Of a stretch of 14,267 nt of DNA, positions 7,084 to 13,991 are shown one piece after another; the stretch's first letter is position 1; the number at the start of each line of letters is the position of its first letter. The stretch is from DALYDK01 sp964477125 (GTDB lineage Bacteria > Patescibacteriota > Saccharimonadia > Saccharimonadales > CAIOMD01), in NCBI GenBank assembly GCA_964477125.1, contig CAYZCZ010000022.1:1-14267 (forward strand), written 5' to 3'. Both the position numbers and the translations under genes were made by a program. Below the pieces are notes generated by a model that searched no databases, had not been told where the DNA came from, and was given only the letters and a program-made list of their open reading frames with translations.

Positions 7084-9453
7084 CTAGCGACCAAGAGCTT
7101 CTTCAGTTTTCTTAATATCAATTGTAGTTTTGATTATTGTATCTGGAGCAAGTGAAATACTATCAATACCAGCCTCAACTAAGAATCGGGCAAACTCAGG
7201 ATAGTCAGATGGAGCTTGACCACATAAACCAATTTTAGTATGGGTTTCTTTTGCTACTTGAATGACATTTTTAATCAATAGTTTAACGGCATCGTTATTT
7301 TCGTTATATACATGGGCAACGTTATGGTTGTCACGGTCAACACCAAGCGTAAGTTGGGTTAAGTCGTTCGAACCAATTGAAAATCCGTCAAACAATTTAG
7401 CAAATTCTCTAGCAAGAAGTACGTTAGATGGTATCTCTATCATTACATATACTTCGAAACCGTTTTCACCACGTCTTAGACCGCAACTTTCCATTATTTC
7501 TAGAACTTTACGAGCTTCTTCTAAATCACGGCAGAATGGTACCATTGCCTTAATGTTTGTTATGCCCATTTCGTCACGAACTTTTTTTAGAGCATGACAT
7601 TCTAGTTCGAATGCTGGTCGAAAATCTTCACTATAATATCGGCTTGCACCTCGCCAACCAATCATTGGATTGTTTTCTTCTGGTTCGAATTGTTTTCCAC
7701 CAATTAAGTTAGCGTACTCGTTTGTCTTAAAGTCACTAAAACGAATGATGACATCGTTCGGATAAAATGAAGCACCAATTATTGATACTCCTTCCGCTAG
7801 TTTGTCGATAAAGTACTGAGCCTTGTCTTCGTAACCTCTAGTTAGTTCGTTTATTTCTGCTCTTACGGCTTTGTCTTTAATTTCATTAAATCGTAAAAGT
7901 GCTAACGGGTGTATTTTAATATGAGAATCAATAATAAATTCTTCTCGGGCTAAACCTACACCATCATTAGGAATTTGTGAGTATGAGAAGGCATGGTCTG
8001 GTGAACCAATATTCATCATAATCTTTGTTTTTGGGCGAACAAGATCTTTTACGTCTGTTTGGTCGACTACATAATCAAGAATTCCTTCGTACACTGCGCC
8101 TTCATCACCACCACCGCCACAACTAACGGTAATTTCTTGGCCATCATGAATAATCTCAGATGCATTACCTGTTCCAACAACACATGGTATACCAAGCTCC
8201 CTAGAAACAATGGCTGCATGGCAAGTACGTCCACCCTTATCGGTAACAATTGCGCTTGCTATTTGCATAATTGGGACCCAATCTGGGTCAGTCATTTCAG
8301 TAACAAGAACATCACCTTCCCTGAAGTCGTTAATATCTTTAACGCTCATAACTCGGTTAGCCTTGCCAACACCAATTCTATTTCCTACACTTGTGCCTCT
8401 TACTATTACATTACCTTCTTGGGTTAGGCGATATTCTTCAATAACATTAGTATCACGTCGTGATTGAACAGTTTCGGCACGAGCTTGAACTATATATAGT
8501 TGCCCATCGTCCTCATCTAATGCCCATTCAATATCCATTGGATGGCCGTAGTGTTGCTCAATTAACATGCCCCAATGTGCTAAAGTCTTAACTTGGTCAT
8601 CGTTTATTGAATAACGATTTTGATCTGCTACAGATACACGAATATTTTTTGTATGATTACCGGTGGTTGGTATCATTTTCATTTTTTTAGTGCCAAGACG
8701 ATGTTTCAAAATAGCCATAGTAGGCTTAAACACAATAAAGTCATCTGGGCTAACATGTCCCTGCACAATATTTTCACCAAGACCATAAATTGAACTAACA
8801 ATAACGGCATTTTTAAAACCAGATTCTGTATCAATAGTAAACATTACTCCGGCACATTCTGACCTTACGGCAACCATTTGTTGAATACCAACAGATAACG
8901 CTACGCGCATATGGTCAAAACCATTTGTAACACGATAAACAATTGCACGATCAGTAAATAGTGAAGCAATACATTCCTTAACTGACTGAACAACCTCGTT
9001 CTCACCCTTGATATTTAGAAATGTTGCTTGTTGGCCGGCGAATGAAGCGTTTGGCAAGTCTTCGGCGGTCGCAGAAGAACGTATAGCAACAACCATATCG
9101 CCATCATGTCCACATTTTTGGCATAATTCACGATAGCCACGCCTTATTTCTTCTTTAAAGTCTTCAGGTAACTGAGCATTGACAATTAGTTCACGGATAT
9201 ATGTTCCACGAGCTTCAAGGTCACGGACATTGCTTACGTCGAGCCCTTGAAGACTGTCAGAAATTTGTTGGCTAAGACCAGCTTGTTCCAAAAAATAACG
9301 GTAAGCATCAGCTGTTGTTGCTACACCATTAGGTAAGCTTACACCCTGCGGTCTTAGGTGATGATACATCTCACCAAGCGAAGCATTTTTGCCCCCCACT
9401 TGTGGTATATCATCAATTGATATTTCCTCAAAAAATTTTAGATATTTGTACAT
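7084..9453 (-). CDS. ppsA: Phosphoenolpyruvate synthase (pyruvate, water dikinase)
   Basis: A 789-residue enzyme, almost exactly the length of E. coli PpsA, converting pyruvate + ATP + water to PEP + AMP + phosphate. The N-terminal ATP-grasp domain (about 1-330) shows VGGKNASLGEM (19-29), the Arg-rich AIRSSATAEDLPNASFAGQQ (123-142) and IEWALD near 308. The swivelling phosphohistidine domain has GGRTCHAAIVSRELGIPCVVGTG with catalytic H412. The C-terminal PEP/pyruvate barrel has NDLTQLTLGVDRD and LCGQAPSDYPEF, with the proton-donor Cys at 744. No substitution of a key residue was noticed. The ATG at 9453 has AAGGTGG 4 nt upstream. It is separated from pyk by a hairpin and diverges from an adenylate-kinase-like gene. 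Gluconeogenic use is usual; operation toward pyruvate with AMP is possible in some organisms and cannot be excluded. Confidence 0.96.
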   Translation of the reverse strand: MYKYLKFFEEISIDDIPQVGGKNASLGEMYHHLRPQGVSLPNGVATTADAYRYFLEQAGLSQQISDSLQGLDVSNVRDLEARGTYIRELIVNAQLPEDFKEEIRRGYRELCQKCGHDGDMVVAIRSSATAEDLPNASFAGQQATFLNIKGENEVVQSVKECIASLFTDRAIVYRVTNGFDHMRVALSVGIQQMVAVRSECAGVMFTIDTESGFKNAVIVSSIYGLGENIVQGHVSPDDFIVFKPTMAILKHRLGTKKMKMIPTTGNHTKNIRVSVADQNRYSINDDQVKTLAHWGMLIEQHYGHPMDIEWALDEDDGQLYIVQARAETVQSRRDTNVIEEYRLTQEGNVIVRGTSVGNRIGVGKANRVMSVKDINDFREGDVLVTEMTDPDWVPIMQIASAIVTDKGGRTCHAAIVSRELGIPCVVGTGNASEIIHDGQEITVSCGGGGDEGAVYEGILDYVVDQTDVKDLVRPKTKIMMNIGSPDHAFSYSQIPNDGVGLAREEFIIDSHIKIHPLALLRFNEIKDKAVRAEINELTRGYEDKAQYFIDKLAEGVSIIGASFYPNDVIIRFSDFKTNEYANLIGGKQFEPEENNPMIGWRGASRYYSEDFRPAFELECHALKKVRDEMGITNIKAMVPFCRDLEEARKVLEIMESCGLRRGENGFEVYVMIEIPSNVLLAREFAKLFDGFSIGSNDLTQLTLGVDRDNHNVAHVYNENNDAVKLLIKNVIQVAKETHTKIGLCGQAPSDYPEFARFLVEAGIDSISLAPDTIIKTTIDIKKTEEALGR

Positions 9454-9484
9454 TATTCCACCTTATTTATTATTATTCATTTCT

Positions 9485-9493
9485 ATAATAACA
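9485..9493 (-). promoter_or_regulatory. ppsA extended -10 element
   Basis: Minus-strand TG-T-TATTAT (9493-9485) predicts a start near 9478, leaving a 5' leader of about 25 nt that contains the AAGGTGG ribosome-binding site at 9464-9458. Unlike the divergent gene, ppsA therefore appears to have a normal leader. No strong -35. Confidence 0.45.
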
Positions 9494-9529
9494 CTAATGC
9501 TTTAAAATTTTTATCTGGGTTGGTGTACC

Positions 9530-9538
9530 TGTGGATAA
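9530..9538 (-). promoter_or_regulatory. Perfect DnaA-box 9-mer in the ppsA/adk-like spacer
   Basis: The minus strand reads TTATCCACA, an exact match to the canonical DnaA-binding 9-mer. It lies between two divergent genes, at about -31 to -39 relative to the predicted start of the plus-strand gene. Only one perfect copy was noticed in the window, so this is not an origin. It may be a regulatory site or a chance match. Confidence 0.35.
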
Positions 9539-9553
9539 AACAATAATTCATAA

Positions 9554-9562
9554 TGCTATAAT
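9554..9562 (+). promoter_or_regulatory. Extended -10 promoter of the adenylate-kinase-like gene
   Basis: TG-C-TATAAT is a perfect extended -10 element. Only 6 nt separate it from the ATG at 9569, so transcription should begin at or within a base of the A of the start codon, giving a leaderless mRNA. No Shine-Dalgarno could fit. The -35 region has no good hexamer, as is common for extended -10 promoters. Confidence 0.6.
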
Positions 9563-9568
9563 TGCTAA

Positions 9569-10186
9569 ATGGAACAAAAAATAAATACTATTTCAACATG
9601 GCTAGGCACTGGGTCAATTAACATTTTTGGGCTACCCTTTGCAGGAAAAGATACCCAAGGTCTTGTGCTAGCCGATTTATTCGGTGGCATATTAATGTCA
9701 GGAGGTGATATACTCCGGCACAATAAAGATAACGCTGAATTACAAAGAATTATGGCGGCTGGAGAAATTATCCCAAGTTCATTATGGGAAGAAATTGTGG
9801 TGCCTTACCTGGGAAAAGATGAATTTAAAAACAAGCCACTGATATTAAGCGAGGTTGGCAGATTGGAAGGTGAGCAGATAGTTATAGAGCAGGCTACTAT
9901 TGCAACCGGTCATCCACAAAAGGCAGTTATATTACTATCATTAACCGACGAAGAGGTGTGGAATCGTTTTGATGCCTCTCAAAAAGAACATGATAGAGGA
10001 GATAGAGCCGATGATAATCGCGAAGTATTACAAACAAGATTAGATAGTTATCACCAAAAAGTCATGCCTGTCATAGATTATTACCGCAATAAAGGTTTAT
10101 TAATAGAAATAGACGGGTCAATGTCGCGGGATGAAGTTAAGAACGCAATTCTAAATGAATTGTTCGCCAAATCAACTGTTGTCTAA
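9569..10186 (+). CDS. Adenylate-kinase-like nucleoside monophosphate kinase, divergent
   Basis: A 205-residue member of the adenylate kinase fold, which interconverts NMP + ATP with NDP + ADP. Family landmarks occur in order: P-loop GLPFAGKDTQG (21-31); SGGDILR (44-50) matching STGDxLR with the NMP-binding Arg at 50; AGEIIP (64-69) matching the G-x-L/I-V/I-P segment; SEVGR (94-98) in place of DGFPR; and RADD...RLDSYHQ...YYRNKGLLIEIDG (146-183). Oddities: the P-loop has Asp for the second Gly of GKGT; FP is missing before R98; and the LID between R133 and R146 is reduced to about 12 residues with no zinc cysteines. The base specificity (AMP or another NMP) is therefore uncertain. It diverges from ppsA, whose reaction makes or uses AMP, and converges on the dehydrogenase-mutase gene with a 22-nt gap. 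The mRNA is probably leaderless. Confidence 0.8.
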   Translation: MEQKINTISTWLGTGSINIFGLPFAGKDTQGLVLADLFGGILMSGGDILRHNKDNAELQRIMAAGEIIPSSLWEEIVVPYLGKDEFKNKPLILSEVGRLEGEQIVIEQATIATGHPQKAVILLSLTDEEVWNRFDASQKEHDRGDRADDNREVLQTRLDSYHQKVMPVIDYYRNKGLLIEIDGSMSRDEVKNAILNELFAKSTVV

Positions 10187-10208
10187 AGTAAATACTTATT
10201 AAGAATTT

Positions 10209-11858
10209 TTATTTTTCATCAACCGTGCTAACTTTTTTAGATAGCATTTTACCTTTTTCGTCTACGTCATATACCAAAATGGTATTAAATATCATTTCAA
10301 CTTTATCTATGTCCTTGTCTTCAACAGATTCTAAATACTTAACTAGCGAGCGAATACCGTTTCCATGGGAAACTATAAGGATATTTTTACCTTCAAGTAG
10401 CTGGGGCAGTATAGTTTTTTTGTAAAAAGGCACTACACGTTCATAAACGGTTTTTAAGGTTTCACCATTTGGTATAGGGGCGTCCCATCCACGTCGAATA
10501 TTTTGGAATTGCTCTTCGCCAATTAAATCACGGACTTCCCATTTATTTTTACCAGTATAATCGCCATAATCACGTTCGTTAATTTCACCCACCCGTTCAA
10601 AAGGCACGTCAAATTGCCCAGAAGCATCTAAAACTCCCTCAAGTGTTTCTAATGTTCTAATTTGTTGCGAGCAATAAGCTTTATCAAAAACCAAATTCTG
10701 GTTTGCCACTTCACGGCCAAGTAAGCCAGCATCATGAAAACCTTTTTCACTTAAATGCACATCTGTTATTCCAGTCCATTGGCCAGTAGCGTTCCACTCA
10801 GATTCACTATGACGAATAATTATTAGCTTACCTGTTGGCTTAGGAGGCTGTTTGACTATATTGGGAGTTTCATTAAACCAAAACTTTATAATATTTTCAC
10901 ATGTTACAGAGTTAATTCTGCCAATTGCTTCAACAGTATTAAAAGCATTATGAGGGGCAAGTATGACATTTGGCATTTTGTGTAGAGCCATAAGTTCTAG
11001 GCTATGTTGTAATAGTTCTGTTTTTGGTCTATTTATACCTCTTAGTAAAGCGACTTCTTCATCAAGGTGCATTAGTTGCTCGCCTTCTATTACATCAAGC
11101 GCAACTCCAGCAAGTTTTTTCTGTGACATAGCTTCCGTAAGAGCTTTTGTATCAATAAGTTCACCCCTGGCTGTATTTACTAGCACTGCAGTCGGTTTCA
11201 TTAAGGCTAGTTTTTCGGCGTTTACTAAATGATGGTTGGATGGAAAATATGGAGCATGAATACTTATGGCGTCGCTTTGAGAAAAAAGTTCATCTAATGA
11301 AACATATGTATAGCCAAGTTCTTTGGCTACTGTATCATTTGGGAATGGATCATATGCAATTACATCCATGCTAAAACCTTTGCCAATTTTTATGGCACAC
11401 TGGCCAATATGCCCAGTTCCAATAATGCCTAGTTTTTTACCTTTTAAATCCCAGCCACGCATATTTTCTGTTGGGGTGTCTTTATCGAAAGACTCTATAG
11501 ACTCGGGTAGCTTACGCGACAAAGCTAGTAATAGCGTAAACGCAAACTCGGCAACTGTTTGTTCTCCATAGGTAGGTACATTTTCAACTATAATATTTCT
11601 CTGTGCTGTAGCCTGCAAATCTACGTTATTAAAGCCCGTAGAACGGCAAGCAATTAACCTAAGCTTTGGTAAAGCTTCAATTATTTCTGCAGTTACCGTA
11701 CTTGTGACAAAAACTGATAAAACTTCAGTGTCCGGATTAATATTTTCTATGGATAGTTGTTCGTCTACATATTCCCAATGATGATCTGTTTCGGACAGAG
11801 CGTTAGTTATTTGTTGTTTATCTAATTCTGTTGTGTCGTAAAAATATATTAGTGCCAT
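10209..11858 (-). CDS. Fused D-lactate dehydrogenase / 2,3-BPG-dependent phosphoglycerate mutase
   Basis: One frame joins two enzymes. Numbering here starts from an upstream TTG at 11864. Residues 1-335 are a D-2-hydroxyacid dehydrogenase: CRSTGFNNVD (73-82), NVPTYGEQTVAEF, NAD-binding GTGHIG (149-154), acidic D172 favouring NAD over NADP, and catalytic R233, E260 and H305 in APHNAF. The long loop before LHKMPNVILAPHNAF is typical of D-lactate dehydrogenases, suggesting pyruvate reduction to D-lactate. After a Pro-rich linker (about 336-345), residues 346-551 are a GpmA-type mutase (3- to 2-phosphoglycerate): RHSESEWN with phospho-acceptor H352, GQWTGITDVHLSEKG, NERDYGDYTGKNK, and SHGNGIRSL. 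The usual RHG is RHS. No in-frame ATG, GTG or TTG occurs in the linker. The ATG at 11858 is preferred because the TTG lies only 2 nt from the predicted -10. 3-Phosphoglycerate dehydrogenase activity is a less likely alternative. Confidence 0.93.
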   Translation of the reverse strand: MALIYFYDTTELDKQQITNALSETDHHWEYVDEQLSIENINPDTEVLSVFVTSTVTAEIIEALPKLRLIACRSTGFNNVDLQATAQRNIIVENVPTYGEQTVAEFAFTLLLALSRKLPESIESFDKDTPTENMRGWDLKGKKLGIIGTGHIGQCAIKIGKGFSMDVIAYDPFPNDTVAKELGYTYVSLDELFSQSDAISIHAPYFPSNHHLVNAEKLALMKPTAVLVNTARGELIDTKALTEAMSQKKLAGVALDVIEGEQLMHLDEEVALLRGINRPKTELLQHSLELMALHKMPNVILAPHNAFNTVEAIGRINSVTCENIIKFWFNETPNIVKQPPKPTGKLIIIRHSESEWNATGQWTGITDVHLSEKGFHDAGLLGREVANQNLVFDKAYCSQQIRTLETLEGVLDASGQFDVPFERVGEINERDYGDYTGKNKWEVRDLIGEEQFQNIRRGWDAPIPNGETLKTVYERVVPFYKKTILPQLLEGKNILIVSHGNGIRSLVKYLESVEDKDIDKVEMIFNTILVYDVDEKGKMLSKKVSTVDEK

Positions 11859-11875
11859 TGCCAACTATTATGGCA
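11859..11875. promoter_or_regulatory. Shared divergent promoter and palindrome for the fusion gene and eno
   Basis: The minus strand has an extended -10 TG-C-CATAAT (11875-11867), 8 nt before the ATG of the fusion gene. The plus strand has TATTAT at 11866-11871, about 36 nt before the eno ATG. The two boxes are nearly the same bases read in opposite directions. Both lie inside a 17-bp interrupted palindrome with arms TGCCA and TGGCA (11859-11863 and 11871-11875), a possible operator. No -35 hexamers are convincing. Confidence 0.45.
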
Positions 11876-11906
11876 TAAACACTAGCTTTATGAGAAGATT
11901 ATTATT

Positions 11907-13178
11907 ATGGAAATTAAAAATATTATAGCCAGGCAAATATTTGATTCGCGTGGCGTACCAACCGTAGAAGCAGATGTAATACTTACGAATGGAATCATGG
12001 GTCGAGCAGCCGTTCCGTCTGGAGCCTCAACCGGAATTCATGAAGCTCACGAACTGCGTGATGGAGATAAGGCATTTCACGGACAATCTGTCTTTGAAGC
12101 TGTAAACAATGTCCATACGAGAATACTTCCAGTTTTAAGCGGGATTAAAGCAGATGACCAATTTAAAGTTGACCAACTAATGATTGACTTAGATGGCACC
12201 GAAAACAAGGAAAGCCTTGGTGCGAATGCAATACTAGCAGTTTCACTTGCTAATGCTCATGCAGCTGCAAATGCACGTGGAATTTTACTATATAACCACA
12301 TAGCCGATATTGCCCAACCGGCTGAAAAACTACTACCAATGCCCATGATGAACGTACTTAACGGTGGTAAGCACGCAGATGGCTCAACTGATATTCAAGA
12401 ATCTATGATAATACCCCTAGGGGCTAAAACATTCGCACAGGCAATGCAAATGAGCACAGAAGTATTCCAAGAATTAAAAACATTATTACGCTCAAAACAC
12501 TACTCTACTACGGTTGGTGACGAAGGTGGGTTTGCGCCTAGTGTAGAAAATGGCAATGCCGAAGCTTTTAGTCTGCTTATTGAGGCTATCCGAAATGCAG
12601 GATATGCGCCAGGACAAGATATTTCCCTAGCCGTTGACGTTGCATCTAGCGAGCTGTACAAAGAAGATTTATACTGTTTTGATTCCGAAAATAAAAAATA
12701 TAAAGCCGACGAGTTAGTGTCCTGGTACAAACTAATGTCAGAAACATACCCTATCATTTCAATCGAAGACGGTATGGCTGAAGATGACTGGAATGGCTGG
12801 AAGCTTTTACGCAACTCCCTACCAAATACCCAACTAGTTGGTGATGATTTGCTAGTCACCAATACGAAAAGGTTGCAACATGCCATAGAACAAGATGTAG
12901 CCAACGCTATACTGATAAAACCCAACCAAATCGGTACTTTAACTGAAACGATTAGGGCAATTCAGCTTGCAAAAAATAATGGTTGGAACACAATTGTTTC
13001 ACACCGTTCGGGCGAAACTGAAGACGTAACCATAGTACATATTGCTATAGGAACCGGTGCTGGGCAAATAAAAACCGGTAGTTTATCCCGGAGTGAAAGA
13101 ATTGCTAAATACAACGAACTCCTTCGTCTTGAAGCCCTTGACCCATCACTTAAATTGCATAATCCATTTACGGCTTAA
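11907..13178 (+). CDS. eno: Enolase (phosphopyruvate hydratase)
   Basis: A 423-residue enolase that dehydrates 2-phosphoglycerate to PEP. The N-terminal cap contains the SGASTG mobile loop (38-43) followed by HEAHELRDGD. Active-site residues are in place: H156 in GGKHADG, E165 in the QE motif, E206 in DEGGFAP, metal ligands D244 (AVDVASSEL), E287 (SIEDGM) and D313 (VGDDLLVTN), catalytic base K338 (LIKPNQIGTLTET), SHRSGETED with H366-R367-S368, and K389. Minor deviations from consensus are QESMI for QEFMI and VTIVHIAIG after GETED for the usual F/IADLAVG; neither removes a catalytic residue. The ATG is preceded by GAGAAG, a weak ribosome-binding site about 10 nt upstream. It diverges from the mutase fusion, so the enzymes for consecutive steps are transcribed from one spacer. 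Confidence 0.97.
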   Translation: MEIKNIIARQIFDSRGVPTVEADVILTNGIMGRAAVPSGASTGIHEAHELRDGDKAFHGQSVFEAVNNVHTRILPVLSGIKADDQFKVDQLMIDLDGTENKESLGANAILAVSLANAHAAANARGILLYNHIADIAQPAEKLLPMPMMNVLNGGKHADGSTDIQESMIIPLGAKTFAQAMQMSTEVFQELKTLLRSKHYSTTVGDEGGFAPSVENGNAEAFSLLIEAIRNAGYAPGQDISLAVDVASSELYKEDLYCFDSENKKYKADELVSWYKLMSETYPIISIEDGMAEDDWNGWKLLRNSLPNTQLVGDDLLVTNTKRLQHAIEQDVANAILIKPNQIGTLTETIRAIQLAKNNGWNTIVSHRSGETEDVTIVHIAIGTGAGQIKTGSLSRSERIAKYNELLRLEALDPSLKLHNPFTA

Positions 13179-13195
13179 TGTGATCATAGCTCAAT

Positions 13196-13275
13196 TTATT
13201 AATTTATAGACATTTGTAAACTATTATCAAAATAAACAAATTTGATACTTCTATTTACAATAAATAAATTAATAA
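13196..13275. terminator. Nested palindrome between convergent eno and an unknown gene
   Basis: Three perfect inverted repeats are nested around one centre: TTATTAATTTAT (13196-13207) with ATAAATTAATAA (13264-13275); TTGTAAA (13214-13220) with TTTACAA (13254-13260); and TATCAAA (13225-13231) with TTTGATA (13241-13247). They give 26 paired positions over 80 nt with internal bulges. The element starts 17 nt after the eno stop and is about 40 nt from the convergent gene's stop, so it could act as a bidirectional 3' end. It is all A/T-rich and lacks a clear U-tract, so efficient intrinsic termination is doubtful. Confidence 0.4.
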
Positions 13276-13315
13276 TAACTATCTGTTTTTGTAGATAATA
13301 TTAGGCTATGTTCTA

Positions 13316-13819
13316 TTACGCTAATTTAACTATTTGAAGATTTTTTTGCGCTTCTGAAGGCCAACCATTATCTTCCCAAACTAAATCATTGGGATTCTCG
13401 CTATCTTTTCTAAGCATTGGCTCTAAGGTTTCTTTATCAGACTCACCTATTTCTTGTTTACTTATTCTTAATTTTCGGAACATTAAACCTACTAAATTCT
13501 TACTTGCATCTAATAATGGCTTTTCTACACTTCCTACTAAGCTTGGATCTTCAATACCTACTGCCTCCGTAACAAATATTTCTTCAGCCCTTAAATCTTC
13601 ATATCCATCTCTGGCTAGTACTATACCACCTAGTATATCTACTGAACCTTTTTCTAAATCTTTTTGGTCGCCTTGGTAGATACCCATACAACAAACAATA
13701 TCTTCATTTGCATATTCACCAAGTCGTTGACGTAATATTTGGTCATTGCTTGCTAACTCAATCAAAGGCTCTATCTCATCAGTTCTAACAACTACTAAAC
13801 TCTCTGGTTTTAAAACCAT
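13316..13819 (-). CDS. Conserved-looking hypothetical protein, 167 residues
   Basis: I do not recognise this protein. It is a soluble, acidic 167-residue product without a signal peptide or membrane segment. It begins MVLKPESLVVVRTDEIEPLI and has a vicinal cysteine pair (C43-C44, in DIVCCMGIYQG). A mixed alpha/beta middle follows (VDILGGIVLARDGYEDLRAEEIFVTEAVG, about 60-88), then a charged C-terminal third rich in K, E and D. No catalytic motif, helix-turn-helix or nucleotide-binding loop is evident. It is probably real: it has a strong ribosome-binding site (GAGGAG, 5 nt before the ATG), full-length coding character and no competing frame. It converges on eno and is transcribed alone, away from the tRNA. 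An inverted repeat just upstream of its ribosome-binding site may regulate it. Confidence 0.75.
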   Translation of the reverse strand: MVLKPESLVVVRTDEIEPLIELASNDQILRQRLGEYANEDIVCCMGIYQGDQKDLEKGSVDILGGIVLARDGYEDLRAEEIFVTEAVGIEDPSLVGSVEKPLLDASKNLVGLMFRKLRISKQEIGESDKETLEPMLRKDSENPNDLVWEDNGWPSEAQKNLQIVKLA

Positions 13820-13833
13820 TTACACTCCTCATC

Positions 13834-13859
13834 AGATACAATTACACATTTTTGTATCT
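13834..13859. promoter_or_regulatory. Inverted repeat upstream of the hypothetical gene
   Basis: Perfect 8-bp arms AGATACAA (13834-13841) and TTGTATCT (13852-13859) are separated by 10 nt, close to one helical turn between arm ends. The repeat ends 4 nt before the GAGGAG ribosome-binding site of the 167-residue protein gene, in its promoter or leader region. It fits a dimeric repressor site or a leader hairpin; which one cannot be decided from sequence. Confidence 0.4.
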
Positions 13860-13991
13860 TACTTTATTTGCTATTTTGCCAAGTACATGTCAGTTTTAAA
13901 ACTCTTTATTTTGACAATTAATGATACTAATTATGCGCTTTTGGCAATTAAAAGTCAATATTTTTATATTTTAATATAGACAAATTACCCC
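13860..13991. other. AT-rich intergenic stretch
   Basis: Very AT-rich spacer within the 324-nt gap between the hypothetical gene and the tRNA. A TTGACA (13911-13916) and a TTGGCA (13941-13946) are visible on the plus strand. The second has TATATT at 18-nt spacing (13965-13970), a possible weak promoter. No gene or strong structure was found here. Confidence 0.4.

Noticed and set aside
8059..8467. Overlapping plus- and minus-strand frames of 60-122 codons inside ppsA
   Set aside because: All lie within the conserved phosphohistidine domain of PpsA and have no supporting signals.
9530..9538. Replication origin, from the DnaA box
   Set aside because: Only one perfect box was noticed, and no dnaA, dnaN or AT-rich unwinding array is present.
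10187..10208. Terminator between the convergent adk-like and fusion genes
   Set aside because: The 22-nt gap holds no stem of more than about four base pairs.
11859..11864. TTG at 11864 as the start of the fusion gene
   Set aside because: It is only 2 nt from the predicted extended -10 box, so it would lie upstream of the likely transcript start. The ATG two codons later fits better.
12500..12925. 141-codon minus-strand frame inside eno
   Set aside because: It is antisense to the enolase active-site region. The Ser-rich composition is typical of a reverse-complement shadow.
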